A stretch of 64,000 bases of DNA from contig JAETXT010000001.1 in NCBI GenBank assembly GCA_019188255.1, forward strand, positions 7,502,001 to 7,566,000. The letters run 5' to 3'. Source of the stretch: Verticillium longisporum. Lineage: Eukaryota; Ascomycota; Sordariomycetes; Glomerellales; Plectosphaerellaceae. The translations under genes and the position numbers were made by a program. Below, piece after piece: positions 10,810 to 21,316 of this stretch; the stretch's first letter is position 1, and the number at the start of each line of letters is the position of its first letter. The notes under the pieces are model-generated. The model searched no databases. It was not told the DNA's origin and saw only the letters and a list, made by a program, of their open reading frames with translations.

Positions 10810-13792
10810 TCAAGAGGTCGTGTGTGCCTTGACTAGTGGGAGCGTAGTCCTAGTCGGTTTTTCGCATTTCGATATGAGGAGCTTTGTCACCTTGTCGTCA
10901 TGAAGTTGGCTGTCTTCCTCCGTTGGTAGGGTGATGGCCCGGTCCAGGGCATAAGGCAGGCCGCGGTGGCGTCCCCGAATCATCATGAAACAAATAACTA
11001 CTTTGCCGAAGAGCGAAAAGTGACCGGACATCGATGTGGTGCCAAACGGACCGCCGAGAGATAGGCCAACGTTGCCGCTAGATTCTTGTCAGTGAAGGTG
11101 TGTGGTACGAACGGGCTTTAGGTGGGCACGGGCACGAACTATGCGGAGGTTACTTCGAAAATGACAGGGAAGACCGAGAATGACTAACAGCGTGTTAGAA
11201 TATTCTGTGCGTACAGGTAGGGCGGATACTCTTTTGTCCTCGCGCTTAGAGGTCGCGAAGGGCAGACCCACCGGCTCGTTCAAATCTGCAATACGCTTCG
11301 CCTCGGCGATACAGATGAGAAATGTTCCGAGGAATATATACCAGAGGTCGAAGCTGAGCTGGTTCCGTACATGATCGAGGACGTATGAAACGCCATCTGT
11401 CTCATCGACCCTCGTATCGTTGGAGGCCCAGATGCCCATTGACCGCTCTTCGTACGTGTTGGAAGCGCGGATGCTGATAGCGATTGGGAAAACAGCAATA
11501 TACATCATAGTAAGCAGGCTGAACTGCACTGCAGGGTGAACCTCCGCAAGGTTTAGAGTGGAGGTGCCCGTGTGGCGAGCGGAAGCGGCCTGGAAAAGAG
11601 CTGAGAGGATACGGGGGCCCAAGGGCAGATCCGTGACGGCAGGGCTATCGAGGTCCAAGACAATGATAAGCAAGACATCGATGGAGTTCAATAAGACAAC
11701 CGTGCCGAAAAGAATCCAGGTTGGGCGGCTAGGAAACAGGAGCGTGTAACAGCGTCGAGGATGATCTAGAAGGAACTGTAACGTTTCCTTCGTCTGGGAC
11801 TTCTTCGGCACTAGCTGTGACGTCGTCCAGATGCAGAGTCGCAAGAAAACGGGATAGCAGGTATTGCCAGCAAAGGCCATAAATGTCATGATCAGCATTG
11901 GCCAAGTAGCATCCTTGAACGTCGCCATGGAATCCGGGGTGAGAGTAAAGCCAAGATTGTTGGCCATGGTTTGTGCCGAGTACAATGCCCTACACAAATT
12001 CTGATCGTCAATACAACAAGTTCGACAAAATATCACACATGCGTGTGGCCCAGAGACGGCGTCTGCAGGAATGATATTACGCACCACCATGTCCTTCCAA
12101 CACCACACTCGGCCAGCCAGCCTGTATATTTGGATGGAGCATTATGGATCCAGGGGAGCAGGCAGATCACGCCCAAGAGATGGAGTCCGACGAAGTAGCC
12201 TATACATGAATCCAACATTAGCCATGATATCAACTAAAGGAGCAGTTGCTGACCAGCAGAAGACTTACCAAACACGAATTTGAGAAGCATCTTCAGAGCG
12301 CGGTATTCAACGCCACCGAGAAACTCACGATCTTCTTCGGTAAGGTTGCAGAATTGAGAGTTACGACCAACGGTGGCATGGCGAGAGAGCTTGGGGAGTT
12401 GCAGACCATCGGGCTTAGTTTGAAAGCGCGACCGAGAGCGAAGGCCAAGGCCAGTCGTGATACCAGGTCGTACGTTTCCTAAAACCAATATAGACGCAGC
12501 CGCCTTCTCGATGGATCTAGCGGCTTGCAAAATAGAGCCCTCAACGTGGGCATTGACGCGGCTTGAGCGTCCCGTATTAATCCGTCGCACCGGCTGGATA
12601 GCGTCCGTTTCTGATACTGATTGTCAACATCACTGCGGAATACTTTCCCGAGACTTAGTCAAGCCTGTAAAGAAGGCCTACCTACCTTCACTTGTGTTAG
12701 CATTATCATAAACATGGCTGCTGCTCAAGGTGCCGATCGCGGTAATAGGTTGTCCTAGGGTCAGACTGTGTCAGTGAGGAATCAATTGATAGCGCACATG
12801 GGAGTTGAGGCTGGGACGTTGTTATTTACCACGATCAAACCCTTTGGGAGACGGAATATGGAGTGTAGGATCGTCCTTGTGACGTAAAAGCTCAGCCTGA
12901 GCGCCTTCTTGATCAATGGAGATGGTAGGCGCTCTCTTGACCCTCTGTAATAATACGCCGTCGATCGGGTACATGGCCGGAGCGCCCTGTTGGTCCAAGT
13001 GACCGCCCTCGCCATCATTGATAGATTCGGAGGCTCTTCGAGGCTGACCAAGAGTCCGCTCTTTCTCAAGCAGAGCCCGACGCGTATCCCTTTGCACGCC
13101 TAATACAGCTCATTAATCCAAAGGCAGGCCAGAAGCTGTGCACAACTTGGAGGGAAGACGCACCAGTTTCTTTTAAATGCAGGCGAAACCAGTATAAGCG
13201 AACGGGGACGACGATCGCATTGACGAACATAAGGTTCGTGACGATCGGAATGATGTAGAGGAAGACCTGCTGATACGTTTCGAGGTCCTTGACGTCGATA
13301 CTGTCGGATCGTGTGTATTAGCTGGAGCTTGCCGGGCATATTCTGCACTTGGAGGTGAGTATCACGTATTCAGACCAGACTCAGTCGAGCCACTGCAGCC
13401 GAAGAAGAAGACATCAACGGCCGCCAAGTTGCCGTAGGGAGACAGGACGGGGAAAGCAAGCAGACTGCAGAAAATGATCCAGGCATCTGTAAGCCTCGAC
13501 GGTCAGTTGCCAGCCTCGTCGGCCAGTTGCCAGCCTCGTCGGCAAGCTTATCGTGAGACCGCTTACAGTGAACCCTGATGAAACTTAAGTGAGGCATCCG
13601 CATATTAGTGAGCGGCAGGAACTTAACCGAAAAGTGAGAAATGGGCGGCGCTGAGAATGGAAGAAAACGAAAGCTCTTGTTGATCTGGAAGGCATTTGAG
13701 AAGAGAGACCCGGCGGGACGATGAGGTATTAAGATGACGAACTCTTGGTAGGTGGGGCTTCCGCGCGGTCTCTTGGCTTGATGACTTGCCAA
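10810..13792 (-). CDS. TRK-family high-affinity K+ transporter
   Basis: Ten exons on the minus strand close in phase: 13567-13792, 13366-13486, 13164-13300, 12830-13099, 12686-12754, 12269-12616, 12085-12199, 11272-11989, 11140-11183, 10810-11077 (771 aa). The four pore-loop regions of TRK/HKT transporters are visible: STESGLNT, LGFTLTPDSM, SARHTGTSTLNLAEVHP and TSAYGNVGLSLG. A long hydrophilic loop lies between the first and second membrane-pore units, as in yeast Trk1. The first exon is the least certain: SFIRVHY just before intron 1 is conserved, but translation may start at 13792 or at the Met at 13603. The first intron contains a 20-bp direct repeat. Role: K+ uptake at the plasma membrane, setting the K+/Na+ ratio opposite the ENA pump. 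It diverges from the ENA gene across a 1.2 kb shared upstream region. Confidence 0.9.
13504..13543. repeat. 20-bp direct repeat, two copies, inside TRK intron 1
   Basis: The unit CAGTTGCCAGCCTCGTCGGC occurs twice head to tail (13504-13523 and 13524-13543). A third, imperfect similarity precedes it. The repeat lies within the intron at 13487-13566. Confidence 0.85.
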
Positions 13793-14985
13793 GGCTCCAA
13801 CTCAAGTATCGGGTTGCCCGACTGGACACAACACGCTGAGAACATCTGGCCGTGTCCTTGCTGCCTTGTTTGCCTTCCACTGCATTGCCAGACTGGTCTA
13901 GGCACTAATTAATCCGCATATTCCATTCAGTGGCACCCTTGGGTGGAGCTTGGATCCCGCACACCGCAACTTTGCACAGCATGCAACCCTGAATTAGTCG
14001 TGGTTGAGTAGTGCTTTTCTCACCGAAAGGCTGCTCATCGCCCCATCAAGCTATTATGGGACCTGGCTATGCCACCTATACCAAGCACACAGAGGACGCC
14101 GACGAGGGAGGATGTCAGTGCTGGTGTCATTGGACGCAGCAGCAACGCCCGCACAGAGTGCTTTCTGTTTCATACATTGGCCAAAGCTGAGGTCTATACA
14201 TAGGAGAGTCTTCTCTTGGCAAAGTAACAAATGTGTGTGATGGTTTTGGGATACCACAAGTACGATGCACCAGTGTTTTGGTTGGGCGAACAGACTCCCC
14301 AGGGAGGACAAGTGGAGGGGCCAAGAAGCCAAGGGTACCTCTGTATAGATTTCCACTTGATCACGTGTAGCCGATCGACCAGTCCTAGCAGAGCAGATTT
14401 GGGGATTTAGGGGGCTTGCACGAGTAATGCGAAGTATCACATGGAGACTGATTACTCCGGTTCTTGGCCTCTCCAATCAGTTACCGAGAATCGTCCGCGT
14501 AACGGCCAAGCGTTGTGGCACGCTAAAGACGCTTGGGTCGCGCCTGCTTGCGAAGGGGATGAAGAAAGTGGGGTGGCGGGGAGAAACTTGCCAGGGAGGC
14601 AATTGGCGGCAAGGGTGAACGCCTTTATTTGCTTCAACGCAAGCCCGTCCTTCAAAGCGAACTTCCTTCTTCTTCTTCACCCTCTTCAACGTCACCGGTC
14701 CATTGGCATCTAGTTTGTCAGCTTGCATCAGACTACGACCACCACTCAACTTTTCAACAGCACAACCACCTGTTCTGAAGTCCATGCTCGTTTCCTCCAT
14801 CCTGTCCCTCCTCCTCATCCGCCATCCCCCAGGTTCCACTCCGTATCTGATGGAGTCCACAACTTGCAAGAATATCACCGTCATCTTCGTCCAGGGCATC
14901 TGCCTCGGCCGGCTCTCCACAGAATCACAATAACACAACCTAAAGGTCTTTCTCTTCTTTACAGAAAACCTCTCTCAGACTCGCC
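13793..14985. promoter_or_regulatory. Shared TRK/ENA upstream region with clustered PacC-type hexamers
   Basis: This 1.2 kb lies between the divergent TRK and ENA genes. Seven matches to the PacC/Rim101 core GCCARG (either strand) were counted: 14062-14067, 14215-14220, 14320-14325, 14328-14333, 14463-14468, 14505-14510 and 14590-14595. About one would be expected by chance in this length at even base composition. The right-hand part before 14985 is rich in C/T, as is common in fungal 5' leaders. Confidence 0.5.
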
Positions 14986-17900
14986 ATGGCGAAAAAAAAC
15001 ACAAACAGTCCGAGCGACGGCCATGTGAGCGGCCAGTCCAACCGCCCAATGTCGCTACCAGCCCACAGCCTCTCCCTACAGCAAGTCGTTGACGAGCTTA
15101 GCGCCAGCCATGCTGACGGCCTGACTGCCACTGAGGCCGCCTTGCGCCTGCAAACACATGGCAAGAATGAACTTGGTGAGGCGGAGAGCGTTTCGCCACT
15201 TAAGATCATCATCGCCCAGGTTGCCAACGCGATGACCATGGTCCTAATACTCGCCATGGCCGTCAGCTACGGCATTGGCTCCTACATTGAAGGCGCGGTC
15301 GTCACCTTTGTCATCGTGCTCAACGTCGTCGTCGGCTTCTTCCAGGAGTATTCCGCCGAGAAAACCATGGACTCTCTGCGGTCCTTAAGCTCCCCCACTG
15401 CTCGAGCCATCCGTGACGGCGAGTCTGTGGTTGTTCCCTCAGGTGAAATCGTCCCGGGCGACCTCGTCGAGCTCAAGATGGGCGCTACCATTCCCGCCGA
15501 TGTCAGGTGAGCAGTCCCTCTCCAACTCTTCTACATGACTAACCAAATCAGAGTTTTCGAGGCCGTTAACTTTGAAACCGACGAGGCCCTCCTCACTGGC
15601 GAATCGCTCCCGGTCCGCAAAACCGAGAACGCCACCTTCCCCGAGAAGACAGGCCCCGGCGACCGGCTCAACGTCGCCTATAGCTCCTCCAACGTGACCA
15701 AGGGCCGCGCGAAAGGTATCGTCTTCGCTACGGGCGTCTATACGGAAATCGGCGCCATCGCCTCGCAGCTACGTCAGAAGGATTCCCGCCGTCGTCCCGT
15801 CAAGCGCAAGGCCGATGGCTCCGCGAAGCCCCATCGCTATCTCGAAGCCTACACCCTGACCATGACTGACGCCATGGGCCGCTTCTTGGGGGTTAACGTC
15901 GGCACTCCCCTGCAGCAGAAGCTCTCGAAACTGGCTATGCTTTTGTTCGGGATCGCCATTGTGTGCGCCATTATCGTCCTGGCGGCCAACGAGTTCTCGT
16001 CTGAGCAGGAAGTCATTATTTATGCTGTGGCTACCGGATTGTCGATGATCCCAGCCAGTCTGGTTGTCGTGCTTACTATCACCATGGCGGCTGGTACGAA
16101 GCGCATGGTTAAGCGCAACGTTATTGTCAGGAACCTCAAGTCTCTGGAAGCCCTCGGCGCGGTGACCGACATTTGCTCCGACAAAACTGGCACCCTGACG
16201 CAGGGCAAGATGGTGGCCCGCGGCGCATGGCTACCTGGCAAGGGTACATACACCGTGGAGAACTCGACGGCGCCGTTCGACCCGACCGCTGGTGACGTGC
16301 GCTTCCACCCTGATTCGCCTCGCCGCATCGACTTCAAGTCAGGTGGCGCGGCGTGTGGCACTATTGGCAAGCCGGAGGACCTGATGAGGGACAGCAAGAA
16401 CAGCCTTGGTGACTTTCTGCAGGTCGCGTCCCTTGCCAACCTGGCGGCAATCACGCAAAAAGAAGACGGGTGGCATGCGCGCGGTGACCCCACAGAGATC
16501 GCGATCCAGGTGTTTAGCTCGCGTTTCGGCTGGAACCGCCTCGACCGGACCTCTGGCGAGATGGCCGAGTGGGCAGACGTGGCGGAGTTGCCCTTCGATT
16601 CGGATGTCAAGCGCATGTCGGTGGTGATGAAAGACAACAGCACGGGGAAGCTCTATGCGTACACTAAAGGTGCCGTCGAGCGCGTCATCCAGATATGCAC
16701 ACAATATGCCCGAAGTGACAATGGCCAGTTGGTACCCGTAACGCACGAATTCCGCGAGGAGGTCCTGCGAAACATGGAGGCATTGGCCGGGCTTGGACTC
16801 CGTGTTCTCGCATTGGCCAGTAAGCCTTTCGAAAGCACCCTGCAAAAAGGGGACGAGGTTGACCGCAAGCTTGTCGAGTGCGACTTGGTGTTTCGTGGCC
16901 TGGTCGGACTCTACGACCCACCCCGTCCTGAATCGGGTCCCGCCGTTCGTCAATGCCATGAGGCAGGCATCTCAGTGCACATGCTGACAGGCGATCACCC
17001 TGAGACGGCCAAAGCCATTGCCATTGAGGTCGGCATCCTCCCGTCCCGAATGGAGCGTATCGCCCGGAATGTCGCAGACGCCATGGTCATGACGGCCTCG
17101 CAGTTTGATGCCTTATCCGACGAACAAATCGATCAGCTACCTGTACTACCTCTGGTCGTGGCGCGGTGTGCGCCCAGCACCAAGGTCCGCATGATTGACG
17201 CGCTTCACAGGCGAAAGAGATTCGTCGCAATGGTATGTCAATGCCTGTCCATGAAAACTGGTGAAAGACTAACACATCGTAGACAGGTGATGGTGTCAAT
17301 GATTCCCCTTCACTGCGCCGCGCTGATGTCGGTATCGCCATGGGCCAGGCTGGTTCTGATGTTGCTAAGGTATGCGTCCCCTTACGCTATGCTCACCCCC
17401 TCCTGACTCTTTAGGACGCCTCGGACATTGTCTTGACTGACGATAACTTTGCCTCAATTGTGGCCGCCATCGAGGAGGGTCGCCGTATCTTTGACAATAT
17501 CCAGAAATTTATTCTGCACGTCCTCTCGGAAAACGTCGCCCAGGCAGGCACTCTTCTCGTGGGTCTCGCGTTCAAGGACGCCCGCGGACTGTCTGTCTTT
17601 CCCCTGGCCCCCGTGCAGATCATTTGGATCATCATGGCGACCTCAGGCATGCCCGATATGGGTCTGGGCTTCGAGCGGGCTGTCCCGGATATCCTTCGTC
17701 GCCCGCCGCAGTCTCTGAAGTCGGGCGTCTTTACCATCGAGTTTCTCGTCGACATGGTGGTATATGGCCTCTGGATCACGGCTCTTTGTCTCGCCAGCTT
17801 CTGCCTCGTCGTCTTCGGCTTCGGCAATGGTGATCTTGGCGAGTTCTGCAATGATGATTACAGCGAGCGGTGCAATACGGTGTTCCGAGCGCGCGCCACG

Positions 17901-18347
17901 ACGTTCGCGTGCCTGACGTGGTTCGCGCTGTTCCTTGCCTGGGAGATGATCGACATGCGGCGGTCGTTCTTCCGGATGCAGCCCGGGTCGAAGTTGTACT
18001 TCACCCAGTGGATGGTCGACGTGTGGCGGAACCAATTCCTTTTCTGGGCCATTATTGGTGGTTTTGTCACGCTGTTCCCGCTGCTCTATATCCCGAAGCT
18101 CAACACAGTCGTCTTCAAGCACTACCCCATCACGTGGGAATGGGGAATCGTTTTTACCGCGGCGGCCCTGTTTTTCGCCGGCGTAGAGCTATGGAAGTGG
18201 GGAAAGCGAGTGTACTTCCGGCGTCAGGATCGGAAGCGGCTAGGGCCAGCCTTCAAGGATTTGGACATTGAGCAGCGTGTATTCGGGGAGTTTCTCGGGT
18301 CGGAAACGGACGAGGAGAGGGCTGATGTTGTCGCGAAGGCGCAGTAG
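14986..18347 (+). CDS. ENA-type P-type (IID) Na+/K+ exporting ATPase
   Basis: Four exons: 14986-15506, 15552-17232, 17283-17369, 17415-18347; 1073 aa. The product is a full-length P-type ATPase of the fungal ENA/PMR2 group, which extrudes Na+ and K+ at alkaline pH or high salt. Landmarks in order are: N-terminal cation-ATPase domain ([10 protein letters not shown]), LLTGESLPV actuator loop, PASLVVVLT membrane segment, [11 protein letters not shown] phosphorylation site (Asp near residue 384), KGAVERV nucleotide-binding region, [10 protein letters not shown], and TGDGVNDSP hinge followed by the C-terminal membrane segments ([15 protein letters not shown]). No key residue is missing. Introns 2 and 3 frame a small exon carrying the TGDGVNDSP motif. 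The gene is divergent from TRK and convergent with the SLC6 gene. Confidence 0.95.
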
Positions 18348-18981
18348 CGTGGTGCCGAAAGCTGTCGGGCCACCAAATTGTCCTGTCTGTCAGCTTCGTC
18401 GAGAGACGGATTTCGATTATCGAGAAATGAGGTACACGCCAGGTTCAACACGGGTGCATCGTGCCACGGTGGGGTTTAGGTCCTTTCGCGAGAACCGTGG
18501 TCCCCCAAAAAAATCAAAACTGGCATGTTATAAGCGAACCTACTCGTCTATCTTTCATACTCTTGAAGGAGTTTCCCTATCCCTAAATGTGTTACTATCT
18601 ACCGTGGAAACAGGATATTCGTCTACTGATCTATTGTTCTTTACTGTACTAGCTTGCGAATGTGAACCACCAGGACAGGAATTGGACATGTAGGCACGAT
18701 AAGCTTTAGGAGGCGGTTGTCATTTGGTGTGTAGCTCAAGAAACGATTCGTCACACGTCCGCGGTGCCCTGTCTCGGGCACATCACTCTCAGCCATACTT
18801 CCTACGTGCTTAGAGAGACATTAAATTATTCTACTCGCTAAATCACACGCATACTTCGACGGACTAAACCCTCTTTGCTGACACTTTGTTAGGAGTGTAA
18901 TCTTCCTAGGATGTGAAGCGGCACGGGTTCGACATGAACAGTAACAAGAACTATGAACACCGGCGCATTCCTGTGCGGTCG
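18348..18981. other. Convergent 3' intergenic region
   Basis: Lies between the 3' ends of the ENA ATPase (plus) and the SLC6 symporter (minus). No coding domain, repeat or RNA gene was recognised. Confidence 0.4.
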
Positions 18982-21035
18982 TTATTGTACCTTGGGCTCG
19001 CTCATCTTAGACTGCTCATTAGGGTCGACTTCTTCCATCGTAGTCGCATATGTGGGAAGAGACATGTTAGCCGACTGATCGAAGATTTCCATGGGCGCGA
19101 TCAGGTGGTTTCCCTCCTCTCGCTTCTCAACGCGAACGATGAAGTTGTACCAGCCAGGGAAGATAAGCCCAATAATGATGATGGGGTAGACGAGGTGCAT
19201 CATGCTGAAACCATAAACCCAGATAGGGTCGGCCATGGAGGCGGGGAAGCTGGCGTAGGCAAAGGACAAAACAATAGCGAGGATGGGACCCGAAATATAC
19301 TTGAGACAAGGGGCCCAAACGACGGGGATGTTCCAGTTCTTCCCGACTCCGATGACAACATTCAGGTCGCGGGTGAGTTGGTAACCCTGCCCAAGAGTGG
19401 TCAGCAATTTGTTTCAACATGAATGAGTGTACCGGTGAGTCGTGTTCTTACCGAGTAAAGAGCGCACCACCAGATACGGTTCAGGAAGGTGTTCGTGCCC
19501 CAGAAGCCAGGAGCTGGGACCCGAGGTGTCTTGGATAGGAATGCGCTGGCAACAACGGTGATGATGAAAATGCCGAAGCCAATGCCAGCGCCAGCCCCTG
19601 GTGAGGTGGCGTAGGCAAGGCCAATTCCCAGTGCCTGGGACGTAATAAAGCCCATATTGAAGACCAAGAAACCGATCCAGCCAACCTGGCTGATGGGATC
19701 TCTATACCGATATAGAGTTGTGGCAGCGAATGCCTCGCACCAGACAACGAAAAACAGTGCGACATTGTTGACGTAGGTATCGACGGCATCGAGAGCCTGC
19801 AGGCCGAACTCGGTACAGTATATGAGGGAAATCAGAGCAGAAGTAATGGCAACAACAGTAGAGATCGCCCAACGGGGAAAGCGCCCCCCCCACGTAGTGT
19901 CGAGAACAAGGGTCGTCATGGTCTCGAGGAGGGAGAAGGCCGAGGTGAGACCAAGCAGGAAGAGAGTAAAGAAGAAGAGGACGGAGAAGAAGTTCGAGGC
20001 GGGCATCTGGGCGAGCGCCTCGGGATAGGTGTAGAAGCCAGCGACGAAGGTGCTTAGCCTTCCGCTCTCCTCAGGATGCATGCCCAAGAAGCCGACGACG
20101 CCGAAGACTGCGAAGGCGCCGATGATTTCGACGGCAGAGTTGCTCAGGGCGATGATGAGGGCGTCTTGCACGGCATTGGAGTGCTGCGAGCAGTACGAGG
20201 CCCAAGATGTGAAGTAACCGAAGCCAACACCAATGGAGAAGAAGATCTGGCCAAAGGCATCTTGCCAGATGCCGGGGGCGGCGAGTGCCTCCGAGCGCCA
20301 CGTGCCGAAGTACAGCTTGATGCCATCGCCGGCATTCGGGAGCGAGGCGGAGCGACCGACCAGCACAATGATTAGAACCAAAGGAAGAGCCATGGTGATG
20401 TAGATAACACGGCCCGTCAGACCGACGCCCCTGAACAGGCAGAGCCAGGTCACGAACCAGGTGAAGATGGCCCAGCCTGCAGTTTCGCCGACGAGAGCGG
20501 TGCCGGGCCAGGTCATGTACTCGGCAACGGAACCGTCAGGGTTGTACGACCCGCCTTCTGGGCCGACGAAATGCACGACCTCATTGGCGAAATATTCCGA
20601 AGTGTCTTTGCCACTCCAGGGTAGAGGGTTTTGGAAAGAAAGTCTGAAGTACTTCATGACCCAGGCAAGGAGGGGCACGTAGTAGGTGACAACTGCGTAT
20701 CCGTTGAAGACTACAGCCAAGCCGACGCCACGGGTGCGTTTGTGGATGTGGGACCAAGCGACGACGCATCCTGAGCGATAGACGGTACCAATGGCGATCT
20801 CCAGGACGAGGACAGGCAAGGCGATGAAGACGAGAGCGATGAAGTAAGGAATGAAGAACTGAGCGCCGTAGTTGTTGTACACGATGGATGGGAAGCGGAG
20901 GAGGTTACCGAGACCGACAGCGCCGCCCATGGCGCAAAGAATGAAGGTCAGGCGCGACCCGAAGACATCGCGACCATCATCACCCTTTTTCGCTTGGGGG
21001 GCGAGAAAGTCGAAGACTTTCCGAACGGCACCCAT
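18982..21035 (-). CDS. SLC6/NSS family sodium-coupled symporter
   Basis: Two exons, 19452-21035 and 18982-19386, phase 0 junction, 662 aa. The start at 21035 gives a short N-terminus before TM1; an upstream in-frame Met at 21074 would add 13 residues. TM1 carries GGAVGLGNLLRFP, the unwound sodium-binding segment of neurotransmitter:sodium symporters. About 12 hydrophobic segments follow, including EIAIGTVYRSG, IFFSIGVGFGYFTSWASYCSQ (TM6-like region) and LGLTSAFSLLETMTT (TM8-like Na2 site region). The C-terminus is hydrophilic with TYATTMEEVDPNEQ. Predicted role: Na+-driven uptake of an amino acid or other organic solute across the plasma membrane; the substrate is not determinable. The upstream region is cut by the piggyBac insertion 281 bp away, so its ancestral promoter may be shortened. 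Confidence 0.92.
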
Positions 21036-21316
21036 GACTGTGGAGAAAAGTTGGGGATTGGACCTGAATCGCAAGTGTGAGTCGAAGAAGCGGCTGGTCG
21101 TGGGATCGTAGGACTGGAAGGCAGTGTCAGTCAGGAGCAGGGCGGCCCGTGTGAGGGCTCGTATATAAGCGCAGAGGCGGGACGGTATGAGACTTGCCCT
21201 TGTCGGCCTTCCCGATGGTATGGTGTGCCGACAACAGAAGGTTACATCAGGTAGGGACGTTATCCACTGGAGACGTGCCGAGTGATAGTCAGCTTGTCGA
21301 GCAATGCTGGGCTTCT

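Noticed and set aside
15400..16959. Several minus-strand frames opposite the ENA gene
   Set aside because: No domains; complement of a well-supported ATPase.
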